Source: Rhodoferax sp. AJA081-3 (GTDB taxonomy: Bacteria; Pseudomonadota; Gammaproteobacteria; Burkholderiales; Burkholderiaceae_C). From it: a stretch of DNA of 64,000 bases. Of the stretch, positions 26,487-36,505 are shown piece after piece. A program made the position numbers and the translations under genes. How positions within the stretch are numbered: the first letter of the stretch is position 1; each line of letters opens with the position of its first letter. The stretch spans positions 4,278,001-4,342,000 of the forward strand of contig NZ_CP059068.1 of the NCBI RefSeq assembly GCF_017798165.1, in the 5' to 3' direction. The notes under the pieces were generated by a model, which was given only the letters and a program-made list of their open reading frames with translations, had not been told where the DNA came from and did not search any database.

Positions 26487-27655
26487 CTGCAATGCATGCC
26501 GCGCAAGACCTAAGCCACCGCCCCACCATTCTGGTGGTTGACGACACGCCGCTGAATCTGAAGCTGATGCGTGATCTGTTGGAGGCCGACTACACCGTCA
26601 AGCTGGCGCCCAGTGGCGAACGCGCACTCAAGATTGCCAAAAACCAGGCACCTGACCTGGTGTTGCTGGACATCATGATGCCGGAAATGGATGGTTACGA
26701 AGTCTGCCGGCAGCTGAAGGCAGATCCGCAGACCGCCGGCATACCGGTGATTTTTCTGACGGGCAAAACCGAGACGCAAGACGAGCAAATGGGTTTTGCC
26801 CTGGGTGCCGCAGTCTACATCGCCAAACCCATCAGTCCGCCGATTGTCCTGGCGCGTGTGAAAGCGCATGTGTTGTTCAAGCAGGCGCGCGACGCACTGG
26901 AGCAGCGCAACCGGGACGACAAACAACGTTTTGACAGCGCATTGGCCCAGCAGGTCGAATTAAACGAACTGAAGTCCACCTTTGTTGCGATGACGTCACA
27001 CGAATTTCGTACGCCACTGACGTCCATCCTGGTTTCACATAGTTTGCTGCGCAACTACTGCGACCGCCTTCCGGTCGACGAGCGCAATGGGCTGCTTGAC
27101 AGCATAGAGTCCTCGGTCAAACGCATGGTGCTCATGCTGGACCAGGTGCTCACCATAGGCCGGGCAGATGCCCACCTGCTGTCCTTCAGCCCCAAGCCGT
27201 TTAATCTGCTGACCCTGTGCCACCAGCTGCGGGACGAGGCCAATGCCAGCCATGCGGTGCCCGGCAAGGCGCAGACAGCCCGCGTGGCGCTGGACGCCCA
27301 GTTGGACGACCCGGACATCCTGGCCGACGAGAAGCTGCTGCGCCACATCCTGGGCAATTTGCTGTCCAACGCCATCAAGTATTCACCCGAGGCAAAAGAC
27401 GTTTTTTTTAGCGTGCGCCAAACCGGGCCGGGCCTGTGTTTTGAAGTGCGTGACCAGGGGATTGGCATTCCGGCGGGCGACCTGCCCCGCCTGTTTGGTG
27501 ACTTTCACCGCGCCAGCAATGTCGGCAACATCCCGGGCACGGGTCTGGGACTGGCGATCGTCAAACGGGCGGTAGAAAGCCATGGCGGCAGCATTGCCGT
27601 GACCAGCCAGCCCGGCCAGGGCACCTGCTTTACAGTGACCCTTCCTCTGGGCTGA
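26483..27655 (+). CDS. Response regulator-histidine kinase fusion (REC-HisKA-HATPase)
   Basis: A 390-residue soluble protein. REC comes first ([19 protein letters not shown]; phospho-Asp63 in [11 protein letters not shown]), then a helical linker, HisKA with [12 protein letters not shown] (His173), and HATPase_c ([18 protein letters not shown] at the end). GTG 26483 overlaps the stop of the upstream hybrid kinase; an in-frame ATG at 26492 is an alternative. It likely receives phosphate from the HPt domain of the upstream kinase and passes a signal on by its own kinase core. No DNA-binding or GGDEF output gene is in this operon, so the final target lies elsewhere. Confidence 0.9.
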   Translation: MTAMHAAQDLSHRPTILVVDDTPLNLKLMRDLLEADYTVKLAPSGERALKIAKNQAPDLVLLDIMMPEMDGYEVCRQLKADPQTAGIPVIFLTGKTETQDEQMGFALGAAVYIAKPISPPIVLARVKAHVLFKQARDALEQRNRDDKQRFDSALAQQVELNELKSTFVAMTSHEFRTPLTSILVSHSLLRNYCDRLPVDERNGLLDSIESSVKRMVLMLDQVLTIGRADAHLLSFSPKPFNLLTLCHQLRDEANASHAVPGKAQTARVALDAQLDDPDILADEKLLRHILGNLLSNAIKYSPEAKDVFFSVRQTGPGLCFEVRDQGIGIPAGDLPRLFGDFHRASNVGNIPGTGLGLAIVKRAVESHGGSIAVTSQPGQGTCFTVTLPLG

Positions 27656-29353
27656 TCACAACACCTGCGTCCAGGGCAGTCCCTTGTCGAAGTTCATGCG
27701 GTCCAGTGCCTGGAGCGGTTTGAGCAGCAGTGGTGTGTGCATGTCCCAGATGTCGCAGTAGTCCTCGTCGGAATCCGCGGCCAACAGAATGCTATTGACA
27801 GCACGCCGGGCGGCCTCGTTGGCACCTTCCATGGTCGCCAGATCGGTATTGGTCTTGACGTAGTCGCTGGCCAGAAACAGGTTGTTGATGGCGGTGTGGG
27901 CGTTGGGGCGTATGCCCCAGGTATTGCACTGGTTGACCAGCAGCGGTTCCAGTTCAATCACCTTGCCCAGTGCCTCCTGCTTGACTGGGCTCAGACGGTC
28001 GGTGACCGCTTTGCTCATGCCGCCGCTGGTGGGATGGATGTCCGAGTCCAGGTAGTAGTCTTCAATCATCTCGTCGCGCAGGATGTCGGCACCACCGAAG
28101 TTGAGTTCCTGTTTGAGCTGCGCCCATACTTCCTTCATGACCTCGTCCTTGGTGCAATCCCGGGCGGCCTTGCCATTGAAATTGCCATGGGCCTTCCAGT
28201 CGGAAATGTCTACCGACAGTATGGACACCACTTTGCCATTGCCGCGGCGGCTCAGGTCGTAGTCGGGCCAGAACTGGATTTGGGAGATGCTGGTCAGTGC
28301 CCAGTTGCTGCCGGTGTACATGCTGTGACCCCGGTTCAGGTTGACCCCGGTGTTCAGGTAGAACTGGATGCCATTCATCCACTCCACATTGGGGGCCAGT
28401 TTGATGATGTTCTTCAGCGATGGGTCCAGAGCCAGCACCTCTTCACTCATCAGGTTGGCGGCCCGCTCCACCGGCACGGCCAGCAGGTAGTAGTCGCCCG
28501 GTGCACCGCCGTGGCCCACATCACCGTCTCTTTCGTAGGTGACGCCGCTGATGCGGCCATCCTTGGTCTGTAGGCTGGTCACGCTGGCGCCGTGGTGGTA
28601 TTTGACGCCCTTGCCGGTCAGGTATTTGTACCAGGGGTTCAACCAGGCCTCGTTGGTCGGCGCATTAAACACGCGGTCGGTGTCACGCGTGAACGGGTCC
28701 ATCATCATGTACAGCATCTGCAGCAGAATGGCGCCGCAGGTGCGTGTGCTGGCCATCTGGGCCTGGCAGGCCACCAGGCTGCGGGTCAGCCCACCGGCCA
28801 GCAGCCGCTGGTAGTCTGCGCTTTTGCTGCCTGCCTCCGTGTAGTCCCACCAGCTGATGTTGTCGTATTCGTCGGCAAAACGCTGCTTGCAGCTGGTCAT
28901 CAGCTGCCAAATCTTCCCGGAGAAGAAGCTGATCTCCTCGTCTGACAATTCGGCGCTGAAGGTCTGGAAGCCCTTGAAGAATTCCTCGATTTCCCTGAAC
29001 GAGGTCGGGAAGTCTACCGGTATCACGATGGGCTTGGCATCGGCCTGCGTCATCATCATGTTTTCGGTCACCACGAGGTTATCAAATGCCGATCGACCAC
29101 CCCCCACCGGGATGCGTTTCATGGTGTCGGTGACGTGGCGGTAAAAGCCGGGAAAGAAACGAAAACCGTGTTCGCCAGGCAAAAAAAGCTTGGGGTCGAT
29201 TTTGTTGGTGCCGGGTGCATCCACGCTGCGCGCCTTGCCACCGACGTAGCGGGGGTTGCGCTCAAAAATCTCCACCTGGAATCCGCGTTCCACCAGTTCG
29301 TGAGCGGCGCTCATGCCCGCCACACCGCCGCCAATGATGATCACTTTTGGCAT
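27656..29353 (-). CDS. FAD-dependent amine-oxidase/phytoene-desaturase-like oxidoreductase
   Basis: A 565-residue flavoprotein. The N-terminal Rossmann motif [20 protein letters not shown] binds FAD, followed by [15 protein letters not shown], the GGKA motif of the phytoene-desaturase / HpnE class. The C-terminus has [20 protein letters not shown], the usual FAD-closing segment. Family members desaturate, isomerise or dehydroxylate isoprenoids or oxidise amines; hydroxysqualene dehydroxylase-like annotation is common, but no hopanoid or carotenoid genes are near. The gene converges on the kinase operon with no gap and lies 104 bp downstream of the DUF427 gene on the same strand. Confidence 0.78.
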   Translation of the reverse strand: MPKVIIIGGGVAGMSAAHELVERGFQVEIFERNPRYVGGKARSVDAPGTNKIDPKLFLPGEHGFRFFPGFYRHVTDTMKRIPVGGGRSAFDNLVVTENMMMTQADAKPIVIPVDFPTSFREIEEFFKGFQTFSAELSDEEISFFSGKIWQLMTSCKQRFADEYDNISWWDYTEAGSKSADYQRLLAGGLTRSLVACQAQMASTRTCGAILLQMLYMMMDPFTRDTDRVFNAPTNEAWLNPWYKYLTGKGVKYHHGASVTSLQTKDGRISGVTYERDGDVGHGGAPGDYYLLAVPVERAANLMSEEVLALDPSLKNIIKLAPNVEWMNGIQFYLNTGVNLNRGHSMYTGSNWALTSISQIQFWPDYDLSRRGNGKVVSILSVDISDWKAHGNFNGKAARDCTKDEVMKEVWAQLKQELNFGGADILRDEMIEDYYLDSDIHPTSGGMSKAVTDRLSPVKQEALGKVIELEPLLVNQCNTWGIRPNAHTAINNLFLASDYVKTNTDLATMEGANEAARRAVNSILLAADSDEDYCDIWDMHTPLLLKPLQALDRMNFDKGLPWTQVL

Positions 29354-29457
29354 AGTGCCTCCCTAAAAATGTCAGATCCAAACAGTGCGCTACGGGTTTT
29401 GGTATGCGCTGGCGGATATTACTGACATCCTGGGAAATTGCGCGGCTTTTTTAGCAG

Positions 29458-29739
29458 TTAAGCCACGACGACAACACCTTTCCAGAACGCCACGCGACCC
29501 TTGATGCTGGCGGCTTCGGGTGTGGGGTCGGGGTAGTACCAGACCGCGTCGGGGTTCAGCTCCCCATTGACCATCAGCGAGTAATAACTGGCCTGGCCCT
29601 TCCAGGCGCAATGGGTCTTGTGGTTGCTGAAGGTCACGTAAGCCCGGTTCAACGCGGCTTCGGGGAAGTAGTGGTTGCCCTCCACCATGACGGTGTCGTC
29701 ACTCTCGGCGATGACGGTGTCTTTCCAGATGGCTTTCAT
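29458..29739 (-). CDS. DUF427 domain protein
   Basis: A 93-residue protein matching DUF427: MKAIWKDTVIAESDDTVMVE at the start, GNHYFPEAALNRAYV in the middle and THCAWKGQASYYSL followed by WYYPDPTPEAASIKGRVAFW at the end. The domain is a small beta-rich fold of unknown activity, often found near redox and thiol genes. Its ATG overlaps the egtD stop by 4 bp (ATGA), so it is translated as the last gene of the gor-egtB-egtD operon. That position suggests a role linked to ergothioneine, which is inference only. Confidence 0.85.
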   Translation of the reverse strand: MKAIWKDTVIAESDDTVMVEGNHYFPEAALNRAYVTFSNHKTHCAWKGQASYYSLMVNGELNPDAVWYYPDPTPEAASIKGRVAFWKGVVVVA

Positions 29740-30755
29740 AGGTGGCTCCTTGATTTGGGTGCGTCCAGCCACAAGAGGCAGAACTGTTGGTCGGGGTCGG
29801 TCCATGTCTGGCCTGGCGTAAAACCAGCCCGCTGGGCCAGTTGGCACAGGCCATCCACCGTGAACTTGTAGGAATTTTCCGTGTGCAGGGTTTCACCTTG
29901 CGCAAATACAAAAGAAGAACCGCCCACCTGCACGGTCTGCTGGCAGGTGCTCACCAAGTGCATCTCAATGCGCTGGAACGGCGCGTTGTAGAAGGCGCTG
30001 TGGGCGAACTGGTCCAGCTGAAAGTCGGCACCCAGCTCGCGGTTGGCCCGCACCAGCACATTGCGGTTGAAATCCGCAGTAATACCCTGCGCATCGTTGT
30101 AGGCCGCATGCAGCCGATCCGGGCTCTTGACCAGGTCGGCACCCAGTATCAGCGCACCGCCCTGCAGGGTTTTGGCGCACATGTGCATGAATCGCAAGGC
30201 GTCCAGGGGTTCGAAGTTGCCCAGCGTGGAGCCGGGAAAAAATCCTACCCGGCGGCCTTCGGGTGGCATGTCGGGTGGCAAAACAAGGTCTTGTGTGTAG
30301 TCGGCTTCCAGGGGCTCCACCTGCAGGTGGGGATAGTCCTTGGCCAACTGCAAGGCGGCACCCTGCAGGTGTGCTGCCGAGATGTCAATCGGGACGTAGC
30401 GTGCCGGGCGGTCCATGGCGTCCAGCAACACACGCACCTTTTGCATGGAACCGGCACCAAATTCCAGTATCTCGGCGTGGGGCCCCAGCTGCACGGCGAT
30501 CTGTGGCGCGTGATGGTGCAGGATGGACAGCTCGGTGCGTGTCGGGTAGTACTCTGGCAGCTGGCAAATCTGGTCGAACAGGCGCGACCCCGCCGCGTCG
30601 TAAAAATACTTGGGCGAAATGCTTTTGCGTTGGCGTGCCAGGCCTTGTTTGAGGTCCAGCAGGAATTCCGTGTGGTCTAGGTCGCCCGTTATGCCACTGG
30701 CGTCTTCCGTGTCCATCAGGTCCTCCGTGTCCGCGTAAGCCAGGCTGTCTTTCAT
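29736..30755 (-). CDS. egtD: L-histidine N-alpha-methyltransferase EgtD
   Basis: A 339-residue methyltransferase that trimethylates histidine to hercynine with SAM, the first step of ergothioneine synthesis. Diagnostic segments are KYFYDAAGSRLFDQICQLPE, YYPTRTELSIL, the SAM loop ILEFGAGSMQKVRVLLDA, and GFFPGSTLGNFEP. The C-terminus has HTENSYKFTVDGLCQLAQRA, the histidine-binding part. The 5' end overlaps the egtB stop (ATGA) and the 3' end overlaps the DUF427 start. The N-terminal 25 residues are acidic and variable. Confidence 0.93.
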   Translation of the reverse strand: MKDSLAYADTEDLMDTEDASGITGDLDHTEFLLDLKQGLARQRKSISPKYFYDAAGSRLFDQICQLPEYYPTRTELSILHHHAPQIAVQLGPHAEILEFGAGSMQKVRVLLDAMDRPARYVPIDISAAHLQGAALQLAKDYPHLQVEPLEADYTQDLVLPPDMPPEGRRVGFFPGSTLGNFEPLDALRFMHMCAKTLQGGALILGADLVKSPDRLHAAYNDAQGITADFNRNVLVRANRELGADFQLDQFAHSAFYNAPFQRIEMHLVSTCQQTVQVGGSSFVFAQGETLHTENSYKFTVDGLCQLAQRAGFTPGQTWTDPDQQFCLLWLDAPKSRSHL

Positions 30756-32026
30756 GTGGAATCCTTAACCAGGCGTAGGCCCGAAAACTGCCAGCGCGCG
30801 GCGGGCGGGAAGAAGTTGCGGTAGGTCTTGCGGCTGTGTCCTGCGGGTGTGGCCGGGCTTGCACCGCGCAGCACCTGCTGACCCACCATGAATTTGCCGT
30901 TGTACTCGCGCACGGTGCCGCTGCGCGGTCTGAAACCGGGGTAGGGGTCGTAGGCAGAGCGGGTCCACTGCCAGGCGTGGCCCAGCATCTGGGTGATGTG
31001 AGGTGCATCAAATGCCTGCTCCCACTCAAACTCCGTGGGCAGGCGTGCACCAGCCCATTCGGCAAAGGCAACCGCTTCGTAAAAGCTGATGTGTGTCACC
31101 GGGGCCGCGCGGTCCAGGGGCTGCACACCGTGCAAACCAAACACCTGCCACTGGTCGGATGGCGCGCGGGGGTCTCCGGGTGGCAGCCAGTAGGCGGGCG
31201 CACGCCAAGCCTGGCTTTGTACGGCGGCCCAGCCGTCGGACAACCACCAGGTGCTATCAGCGTAACCCCCGTCGGTGATGAAGTCCAGGTATTCGCCGCA
31301 GTTCACCAGGCGGTGGGCGATGTGGAACGGTTGCAGCATCACCGGGTGTGGTGGCGTTTCGTTGTCAAACGAAAAGCCGGTACCGGCATACCCCATGGTG
31401 TGGATGCCTCCCGCCACGGCCAGCCATTGCACGGGGCGCTCGTCGTACGGCGCGCGTGGGGCCAAAGGGCTTGCGCGGCCACCCGCGGTAGGGGTTAGGT
31501 AAGGGGGCAACAGCGGGTTGCAGGACAGCAGGTGCAGGACGTCGGTCAGCAGCAGCTCCTGGTGTTGTTCTTCGTGCTGCAAGCCCAATGTGATCAACCC
31601 CGCCGCTGCATGCCACAGCGCTGTTGATGCGGTAGCGATAAAACGCTGCAGCGCAGCGTCGACGTGTTGCCGGTAGGCGTGCACCTCGGCCAGTGCAGGC
31701 CGTGTCAAGAGCCCGCGCTGCGGCCTGGGGTGGCGCGGTCCCAAGGTCTCGTAGTAAGAGTTGAACAGGTACAGGTACTGCGGGTCGAATGGGGTGTAGC
31801 CCGCCACAAAGGCCTGCAACACCACCGTCTCAAAAAACCAGCTGGTGTGGGCCAGGTGCCACTTGGTCGGGCTGGCGTCGGGCATGGACTGCACACACTG
31901 GTCTTCCGCCGACAGGGGCTGGGCCAGCGCCAGCGTGTTTGCACGCACGGCCGCAAAACGCGCCGCCATGTCCGCACGCGGGTTTACCACTGCGGCGGGT
32001 GGAGTGGCTAACGTCGTGGGCAACAT
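30752..32026 (-). CDS. egtB: Ergothioneine sulfoxide synthase EgtB
   Basis: A 424-residue non-heme iron enzyme that joins hercynine to a sulfur donor. The DinB-like N-terminal half supplies the iron ligands: the TKWHLAH segment (H57/H60) and H151-EEQ-H155 in LQHEEQHQELLL. The FGE-sulfatase-like C-terminal half has PVTHISFYEAVAFAEWAGAR and LPTEFEWEQAF, ending SRKTYRNFFPPAARWQFSGL. ATG 32026 fits the family start; the frame upstream to 32242 covers the end of gor and is not real. No egtC or egtA is present, so the sulfur donor is probably cysteine or another thiol (inference). It follows gor by 40 bp. Confidence 0.92.
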   Translation of the reverse strand: MLPTTLATPPAAVVNPRADMAARFAAVRANTLALAQPLSAEDQCVQSMPDASPTKWHLAHTSWFFETVVLQAFVAGYTPFDPQYLYLFNSYYETLGPRHPRPQRGLLTRPALAEVHAYRQHVDAALQRFIATASTALWHAAAGLITLGLQHEEQHQELLLTDVLHLLSCNPLLPPYLTPTAGGRASPLAPRAPYDERPVQWLAVAGGIHTMGYAGTGFSFDNETPPHPVMLQPFHIAHRLVNCGEYLDFITDGGYADSTWWLSDGWAAVQSQAWRAPAYWLPPGDPRAPSDQWQVFGLHGVQPLDRAAPVTHISFYEAVAFAEWAGARLPTEFEWEQAFDAPHITQMLGHAWQWTRSAYDPYPGFRPRSGTVREYNGKFMVGQQVLRGASPATPAGHSRKTYRNFFPPAARWQFSGLRLVKDST

Positions 32027-32066
32027 GGAAGTGGAAGGTGTAGTGGGTGTAGGGGGGCGTGGGGTG

Positions 32067-33431
32067 CTACAGCGCGTGCTGCACCGTGGGTTTGCGCATG
32101 GTAACCAGTTCTTCCGCCGCGGTCGGGTGCACGGCCAGTGTGGCATCCAGCGCGCTTTTGGTCGCCTGGAGCTGCAGGGCCACGCCCACCAGTTGTGCCA
32201 TCTCGCCGGTGTCGGGTCCCACACCATGGAAGCCCAGCACACGGTCGGTGTCGCGGTCCACCAGCAGCTTCAGCAGCACCTTGCCGGTGTGGCCCGAGAG
32301 TGTGGCCTTGAGCGGGCGGAAGGTGGACTGGTAGACATCCAGGCGCGGGTACTGTTGCAGTGCGGCCTGTTCGGTCAAGCCCACCACGCCCAGCTCGGGG
32401 GTGGTGAACACGGCGGTGGGCACCAGGCGGTGGTCCACACTGCGCGGTGTGCCGCCAAATACCGTGTCGGCAAAAGCATGGCCTTCGCGGATGGCCATGG
32501 GGGTCAGGTTGACACGGTTGGTCACATCGCCCACGGCATGGATGTTAGGGATGCTGGTCTGGCTGAAGGCGTCTACCGGAATGGCGCCGTGGCTGTCCAG
32601 CGTGATGCCCAGCGCTTCGAGCCCCAGGTCTTGCGTGTTGGGCTTGCGGCCTGTGGCGCGCAACACGCAGTCGGTGGTGATGGCGCCGCCGTTGTCCAGG
32701 GCCACCTGCAGGCTGCTACCAGCCTGGCTGATGGCGCGGATGCTGCGACCAAAGTGAAAGGTCAGACCGCTCTCCACCAGCTCGTGCGCCAGGTGGGCGC
32801 GCACGCCATCGTCAAAGCCACGCAGGATGGCGTCGCCCCGCACCACCACGTGCACGCTGGCGCCCAGGCGCTGCAACACACAGGCCAGCTCCAGCGCGAT
32901 GTAGCCCGCACCCTGCACCACCACCCGTTTGGGCAGAGCCTGTAACTCGAAGAAACCATTGGAGTCTATGGAGAGCTCATGGCCTTTTATGCCGATAGCC
33001 CCCGTCGGTGTTGCTCCGGTTGCTATCAAAATATGACTACCCCGTAGCTGTGTGCCATCGGTCAGCACCACCGTGTTGCGGTCTTGCAGTTGTGCCCGCC
33101 CGGCAAAAATCTGCACCCCGGAGCCCAGCAGGTTGTTGCGGTAAATGCCCTCCAGACGGGTCACCTCGGCATCGCGCCGGGTCTTGAGCGCGGCCCAGTC
33201 AAAGTGCCGTTCGCCCAGCGTCCAGCCGTAGCCGGCTGCCTCGTCAAACTCCTGCGCAAAACGCGAGGCGTAAACCATCAGTTTCTTGGGGACACAACCG
33301 CGTATCACGCAGGTGCCGCCGAGCCGGTATTCTTCTACCAGGGCTACACGGGCACCGTGGCTGGCCGCAATGCGGGCCGCACGCACACCACCGGAGCCAC
33401 CACCTATGACGACCAGATCGAACTCGGACAT
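32067..33431 (-). CDS. gor: Glutathione-disulfide reductase
   Basis: A 454-residue class I flavoprotein reductase. The FAD motif is [20 protein letters not shown], the redox disulfide is C41 to C46 in [14 protein letters not shown], the NADPH motif is [20 protein letters not shown], and the C-terminal catalytic His-Glu is in [16 protein letters not shown]. It reduces glutathione disulfide with NADPH in the cytosol. It is first in a likely gor-egtB-egtD-DUF427 operon and divergent from acnA across 114 bp. Residues about 133-148 ([14 protein letters not shown]) are encoded by a sequence that resembles the dispersed TAGCCCCCGT repeat, so this loop departs from the usual DIPG-type sequence. Confidence 0.9.
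   Translation of the reverse strand: MSEFDLVVIGGGSGGVRAARIAASHGARVALVEEYRLGGTCVIRGCVPKKLMVYASRFAQEFDEAAGYGWTLGERHFDWAALKTRRDAEVTRLEGIYRNNLLGSGVQIFAGRAQLQDRNTVVLTDGTQLRGSHILIATGATPTGAIGIKGHELSIDSNGFFELQALPKRVVVQGAGYIALELACVLQRLGASVHVVVRGDAILRGFDDGVRAHLAHELVESGLTFHFGRSIRAISQAGSSLQVALDNGGAITTDCVLRATGRKPNTQDLGLEALGITLDSHGAIPVDAFSQTSIPNIHAVGDVTNRVNLTPMAIREGHAFADTVFGGTPRSVDHRLVPTAVFTTPELGVVGLTEQAALQQYPRLDVYQSTFRPLKATLSGHTGKVLLKLLVDRDTDRVLGFHGVGPDTGEMAQLVGVALQLQATKSALDATLAVHPTAAEELVTMRKPTVQHAL
32988..33036 (+). repeat. Dispersed repeat-like sequence inside gor (copy F)
   Basis: GCCGATAGCCCCCGT is followed 16 bases later by GCTATCAAAATATGA. The layout matches copy E at 50495 (GGCCGATAGCCCCCG ... GCTATCGAAATGATAG). 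It lies wholly within the gor coding sequence, on the opposite strand and in frame. Confidence 0.45.
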
Positions 33432-33545
33432 GGGAACCCCTCAAAAATAGGACAAAACCAGAGCGGACATCGCATCGCGCAAGGAAAGGTTAACAGCATG
33501 CTGCCAGAATGTGTCTACGTCGCCCAACGAACAGGAGTAGAGGCC

Positions 33546-36503
33546 ATGCCGCACCACTTTTCTTCCACCGTCAAATCCTTCACCACGGCCTCGGGTAAAA
33601 CCGGCCAGCTGTATTCCCTACCAGCCCTGGCCAAAAAATTCCCCAACGTCAAACGCCTGCCGGTGTCGCTGCGCATTGTGCTGGAGAGTGTTTTACGCCA
33701 TTGCGATGGCAAGAAGGTGACGGCCGAACACGTGGCCCAGTTGGCCAACTGGCAGCCCCGGGCCGAGCGCACGGCCGAGATCCCATTTGTGGTGTCCCGC
33801 GTGGTGCTGCAGGACTTTACCGGCGTGCCGCTGCTGGCCGACCTGGCCGCCATGCGCAGCGCTGCCAAACGCCTGGGCAAGGACCCTGCCCGCATTGAGC
33901 CGCTGGTGCCGGTGGACCTGGTGGTGGACCACTCGGTCATGGTGGACCACTATGGCCAGAAGAACTCGCTGGACCTGAACATGAAGCTGGAGTTCCAGCG
34001 CAACCGCGAGCGTTACGAATTCATGAAGTGGGGCATGCAGGCCTTTGACACCTTTGGCGTGGTGCCACCGGGCTTTGGCATCGTGCACCAGGTCAACCTG
34101 GAGTATCTGGCGCGCGGTGTGCACAAGGCCTCGCAACGCGGTGACAAAGGCGCTCTGTATTACCCCGACACGCTGGTCGGTACCGACAGCCACACGACGA
34201 TGATCAACGGCATAGGCGTAGTGGGTTGGGGTGTGGGTGGCATCGAGGCGGAGGCGGCCATGCTGGGCCAGCCGGTGTACTTTTTGACGCCGGATGTGGT
34301 GGGCTTCGAGCTGAAGGGGCGTTTGCGCGAGGGCGTGACTGCCACGGACCTGGTGCTGACGGTGACCGAGATCCTGCGCCAGCACAAGGTAGTGGGCAAG
34401 TTTGTCGAATTCTTCGGTGAGGGCGCACGCACGCTGAGCCTGCCGGACCGCGCCACCATTGCCAACATGGCGCCAGAGTACGGTGCGACGATGGGCTTCT
34501 TCCCAGTGGACGAGAAGACCATGGCGTACTTTGAGGGCACCGGCCGCACCAAGGCCGAGCGTGAGGCGTTTGAGGCCTACTTCAGGGCCCAGGGGCTGTT
34601 CGGTGTGCCGGTGTCGGGTGAGATCGACTTTTCGCAGGTGGTGACCCTGGACCTGGGTAGCGTCACGCCCAGCCTGGCCGGTCCCAAGCGGCCGCAAGAC
34701 CGTATCGAGTTGGGCAAGGTGGCAGGCCAGTTTGAATCGCTGTTTTCCAAACCCAATGCAGAAAATGGTTTCAACCAGCAGGCGGCCGTGTTCCAGACGC
34801 GCCACCTGGTACGGGGCTTTGGCGCGCCTGCGCCAGCTGCTGTGCCGCAGGCGCCACCGACCGCCTTGGGTGCTGCCCGCCAGGTGGTCGAGATGGTTGC
34901 CAACAAACCCACGCTGGCCGCGCACCACGCACCGGCGGCGGCTTCTGCAACGGCCGCCGTCCGTGGCAAGCCGGACATCACCGTAGGCCATGGCGATGTG
35001 CTGATTGCGGCCATTACCAGTTGCACCAATACGTCCAACCCCAGCGTGCTGCTGGCCGCAGGCCTGCTGGCCAAGAAGGCGGTGGAGGCGGGGCTCAAGG
35101 TGCAGCCACACATCAAGACTTCACTGGCGCCAGGCTCACGCATCGTCACCGAATACCTGACAGCAACCGGCCTGTTGCCCTACCTGGAGAAGCTGGGTTT
35201 TGCGCTGGCCGGTTATGGCTGCACCACCTGCATCGGCAACGCCGGCGACCTGACACCCGAGCTGAACGCGGTCATCACCCAAAACGACCTGGTCTGCGCG
35301 GCCGTGCTGTCGGGCAACCGCAACTTCGAGGCCCGCATCCACCCCAACATCAAGGCCAACTTCCTGGCCAGCCCGCCGCTGGTGGTGGCCTACGCCATTG
35401 CCGGCACCGTGACCCGCGACCTGATGTCCCAACCGGTGGGCCAGGGCAAGGGTGGCAAGGATGTGTACCTGGGCGACATCTGGCCCAGCAGCGACGAGAT
35501 CCATGCGCTGCTGAAGTTTGCGATGAACGGCAAGGCCTTCCGCGCGAACTACGCCAAGGTAACGACCGAACCCGGCAAGTTATGGGACAAGATCAAGGGT
35601 GTGTCAGGCCAAGCCTACACCTGGCCCAGCAGCACCTACATCGCCGAGCCACCGTTTTTTGAGCATTTTGCAATTAAATCAGTAGTAAATACACCATATT
35701 CCACGGGGGCTAGAGGCCAGAATGGCTTAAATGCATCGGGTGAAGCGGCTGTTGCACCCAGTGTGCGGGGCGCACGCACCATGGCACTGTTTGGCGACTC
35801 CATCACCACCGACCACATCTCGCCGGCTGGCTCCATCAAGGAGAGTTCTCCCGCAGGCCAGTGGCTGTTGGCGCATGGCGTGCAGAAGGCCGACTTCAAT
35901 TCCTACGGCGCACGCCGCGGCCACCATGACGTGATGGTGCGTGGCACCTTTGCCAATGTGCGCATCAAGAACCTGATGCTGCCGCCCAAGGCCGACGGCG
36001 GCCAAGAGGAGGGCGGCTTCACGCTGTACCAGGGGCCCCGGGGGGCCGCGGGTGTGGGCGACAAGCTCTCCATCTTTGACGCCGCCGAGCGTTACCGCGC
36101 GGCGGGCGTGCCCACCGTGGTGTTTGCGGGTGAGGAATACGGCACCGGGTCGAGTCGCGACTGGGCCGCCAAGGGCACGGCCCTGCTGGGCATCAAGGCC
36201 GTGGTGGCGCGCAGCTTTGAGCGCATCCACCGCAGCAATCTGGTGGGCATGGGCGTGCTGCCACTGCAGTTCAAGGCCGGCGACAGCTGGAGCAGCCTGG
36301 GCCTCAAGGGGGACGAGGTGGTGGACATCATCCCCGATGCCCGGTTGACCCCGCAGAGCGAGGCCGAACTGGTCATCACCCGGGCTGACGGTTCGCAGAT
36401 CCGGCGCACACTGCTGCTGCGCATCGACACGCCGATTGAGGTTGACTACTACCGGGCGGGTGGCATCCTGCCCTATGTGTTGCGCCAGTTGCTGGGCGAC
36501 TGA
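33546..36503 (+). CDS. acnA: Aconitate hydratase A, enlarged
   Basis: A 985-residue aconitase, about 80-90 longer than typical AcnA. Substrate and cluster residues are intact: [19 protein letters not shown], the 4Fe-4S cysteines C493 ([11 protein letters not shown]), C559 and C562 ([10 protein letters not shown]), and SRDWAAKG in the C-terminal swivel domain. It interconverts citrate and isocitrate in the TCA cycle. Extra length is in two places. One is an Ala/Pro-rich linker at about residues 405-475. The other, residues about 709-735, includes 17 codons made from a copy of the dispersed repeat. The ATG at 33546 starts the family-like [14 protein letters not shown]. It is convergent with the WS/DGAT gene. 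Confidence 0.93.
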   Translation: MPHHFSSTVKSFTTASGKTGQLYSLPALAKKFPNVKRLPVSLRIVLESVLRHCDGKKVTAEHVAQLANWQPRAERTAEIPFVVSRVVLQDFTGVPLLADLAAMRSAAKRLGKDPARIEPLVPVDLVVDHSVMVDHYGQKNSLDLNMKLEFQRNRERYEFMKWGMQAFDTFGVVPPGFGIVHQVNLEYLARGVHKASQRGDKGALYYPDTLVGTDSHTTMINGIGVVGWGVGGIEAEAAMLGQPVYFLTPDVVGFELKGRLREGVTATDLVLTVTEILRQHKVVGKFVEFFGEGARTLSLPDRATIANMAPEYGATMGFFPVDEKTMAYFEGTGRTKAEREAFEAYFRAQGLFGVPVSGEIDFSQVVTLDLGSVTPSLAGPKRPQDRIELGKVAGQFESLFSKPNAENGFNQQAAVFQTRHLVRGFGAPAPAAVPQAPPTALGAARQVVEMVANKPTLAAHHAPAAASATAAVRGKPDITVGHGDVLIAAITSCTNTSNPSVLLAAGLLAKKAVEAGLKVQPHIKTSLAPGSRIVTEYLTATGLLPYLEKLGFALAGYGCTTCIGNAGDLTPELNAVITQNDLVCAAVLSGNRNFEARIHPNIKANFLASPPLVVAYAIAGTVTRDLMSQPVGQGKGGKDVYLGDIWPSSDEIHALLKFAMNGKAFRANYAKVTTEPGKLWDKIKGVSGQAYTWPSSTYIAEPPFFEHFAIKSVVNTPYSTGARGQNGLNASGEAAVAPSVRGARTMALFGDSITTDHISPAGSIKESSPAGQWLLAHGVQKADFNSYGARRGHHDVMVRGTFANVRIKNLMLPPKADGGQEEGGFTLYQGPRGAAGVGDKLSIFDAAERYRAAGVPTVVFAGEEYGTGSSRDWAAKGTALLGIKAVVARSFERIHRSNLVGMGVLPLQFKAGDSWSSLGLKGDEVVDIIPDARLTPQSEAELVITRADGSQIRRTLLLRIDTPIEVDYYRAGGILPYVLRQLLGD
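35670..35720 (-). repeat. Dispersed repeat inserted in frame in acnA (copy B)
   Basis: On the minus strand this reads GGCCTCTAGCCCCCGT then GGAATATGGTGTATTTACTA and ends TTTAATTGC. It is a full copy of the repeat core with its AT-rich arm. It encodes [17 protein letters not shown] within AcnA between the conserved PPFFEHF and [14 protein letters not shown] segments, where other AcnA proteins have a short linker. Confidence 0.75.
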
Positions 36504-36505
36504 GC

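Noticed and set aside
33693..35111. 472-codon open frame antisense to acnA
   Set aside because: Shadow of aconitase; His/Leu/Gln-rich product and no ribosome site.
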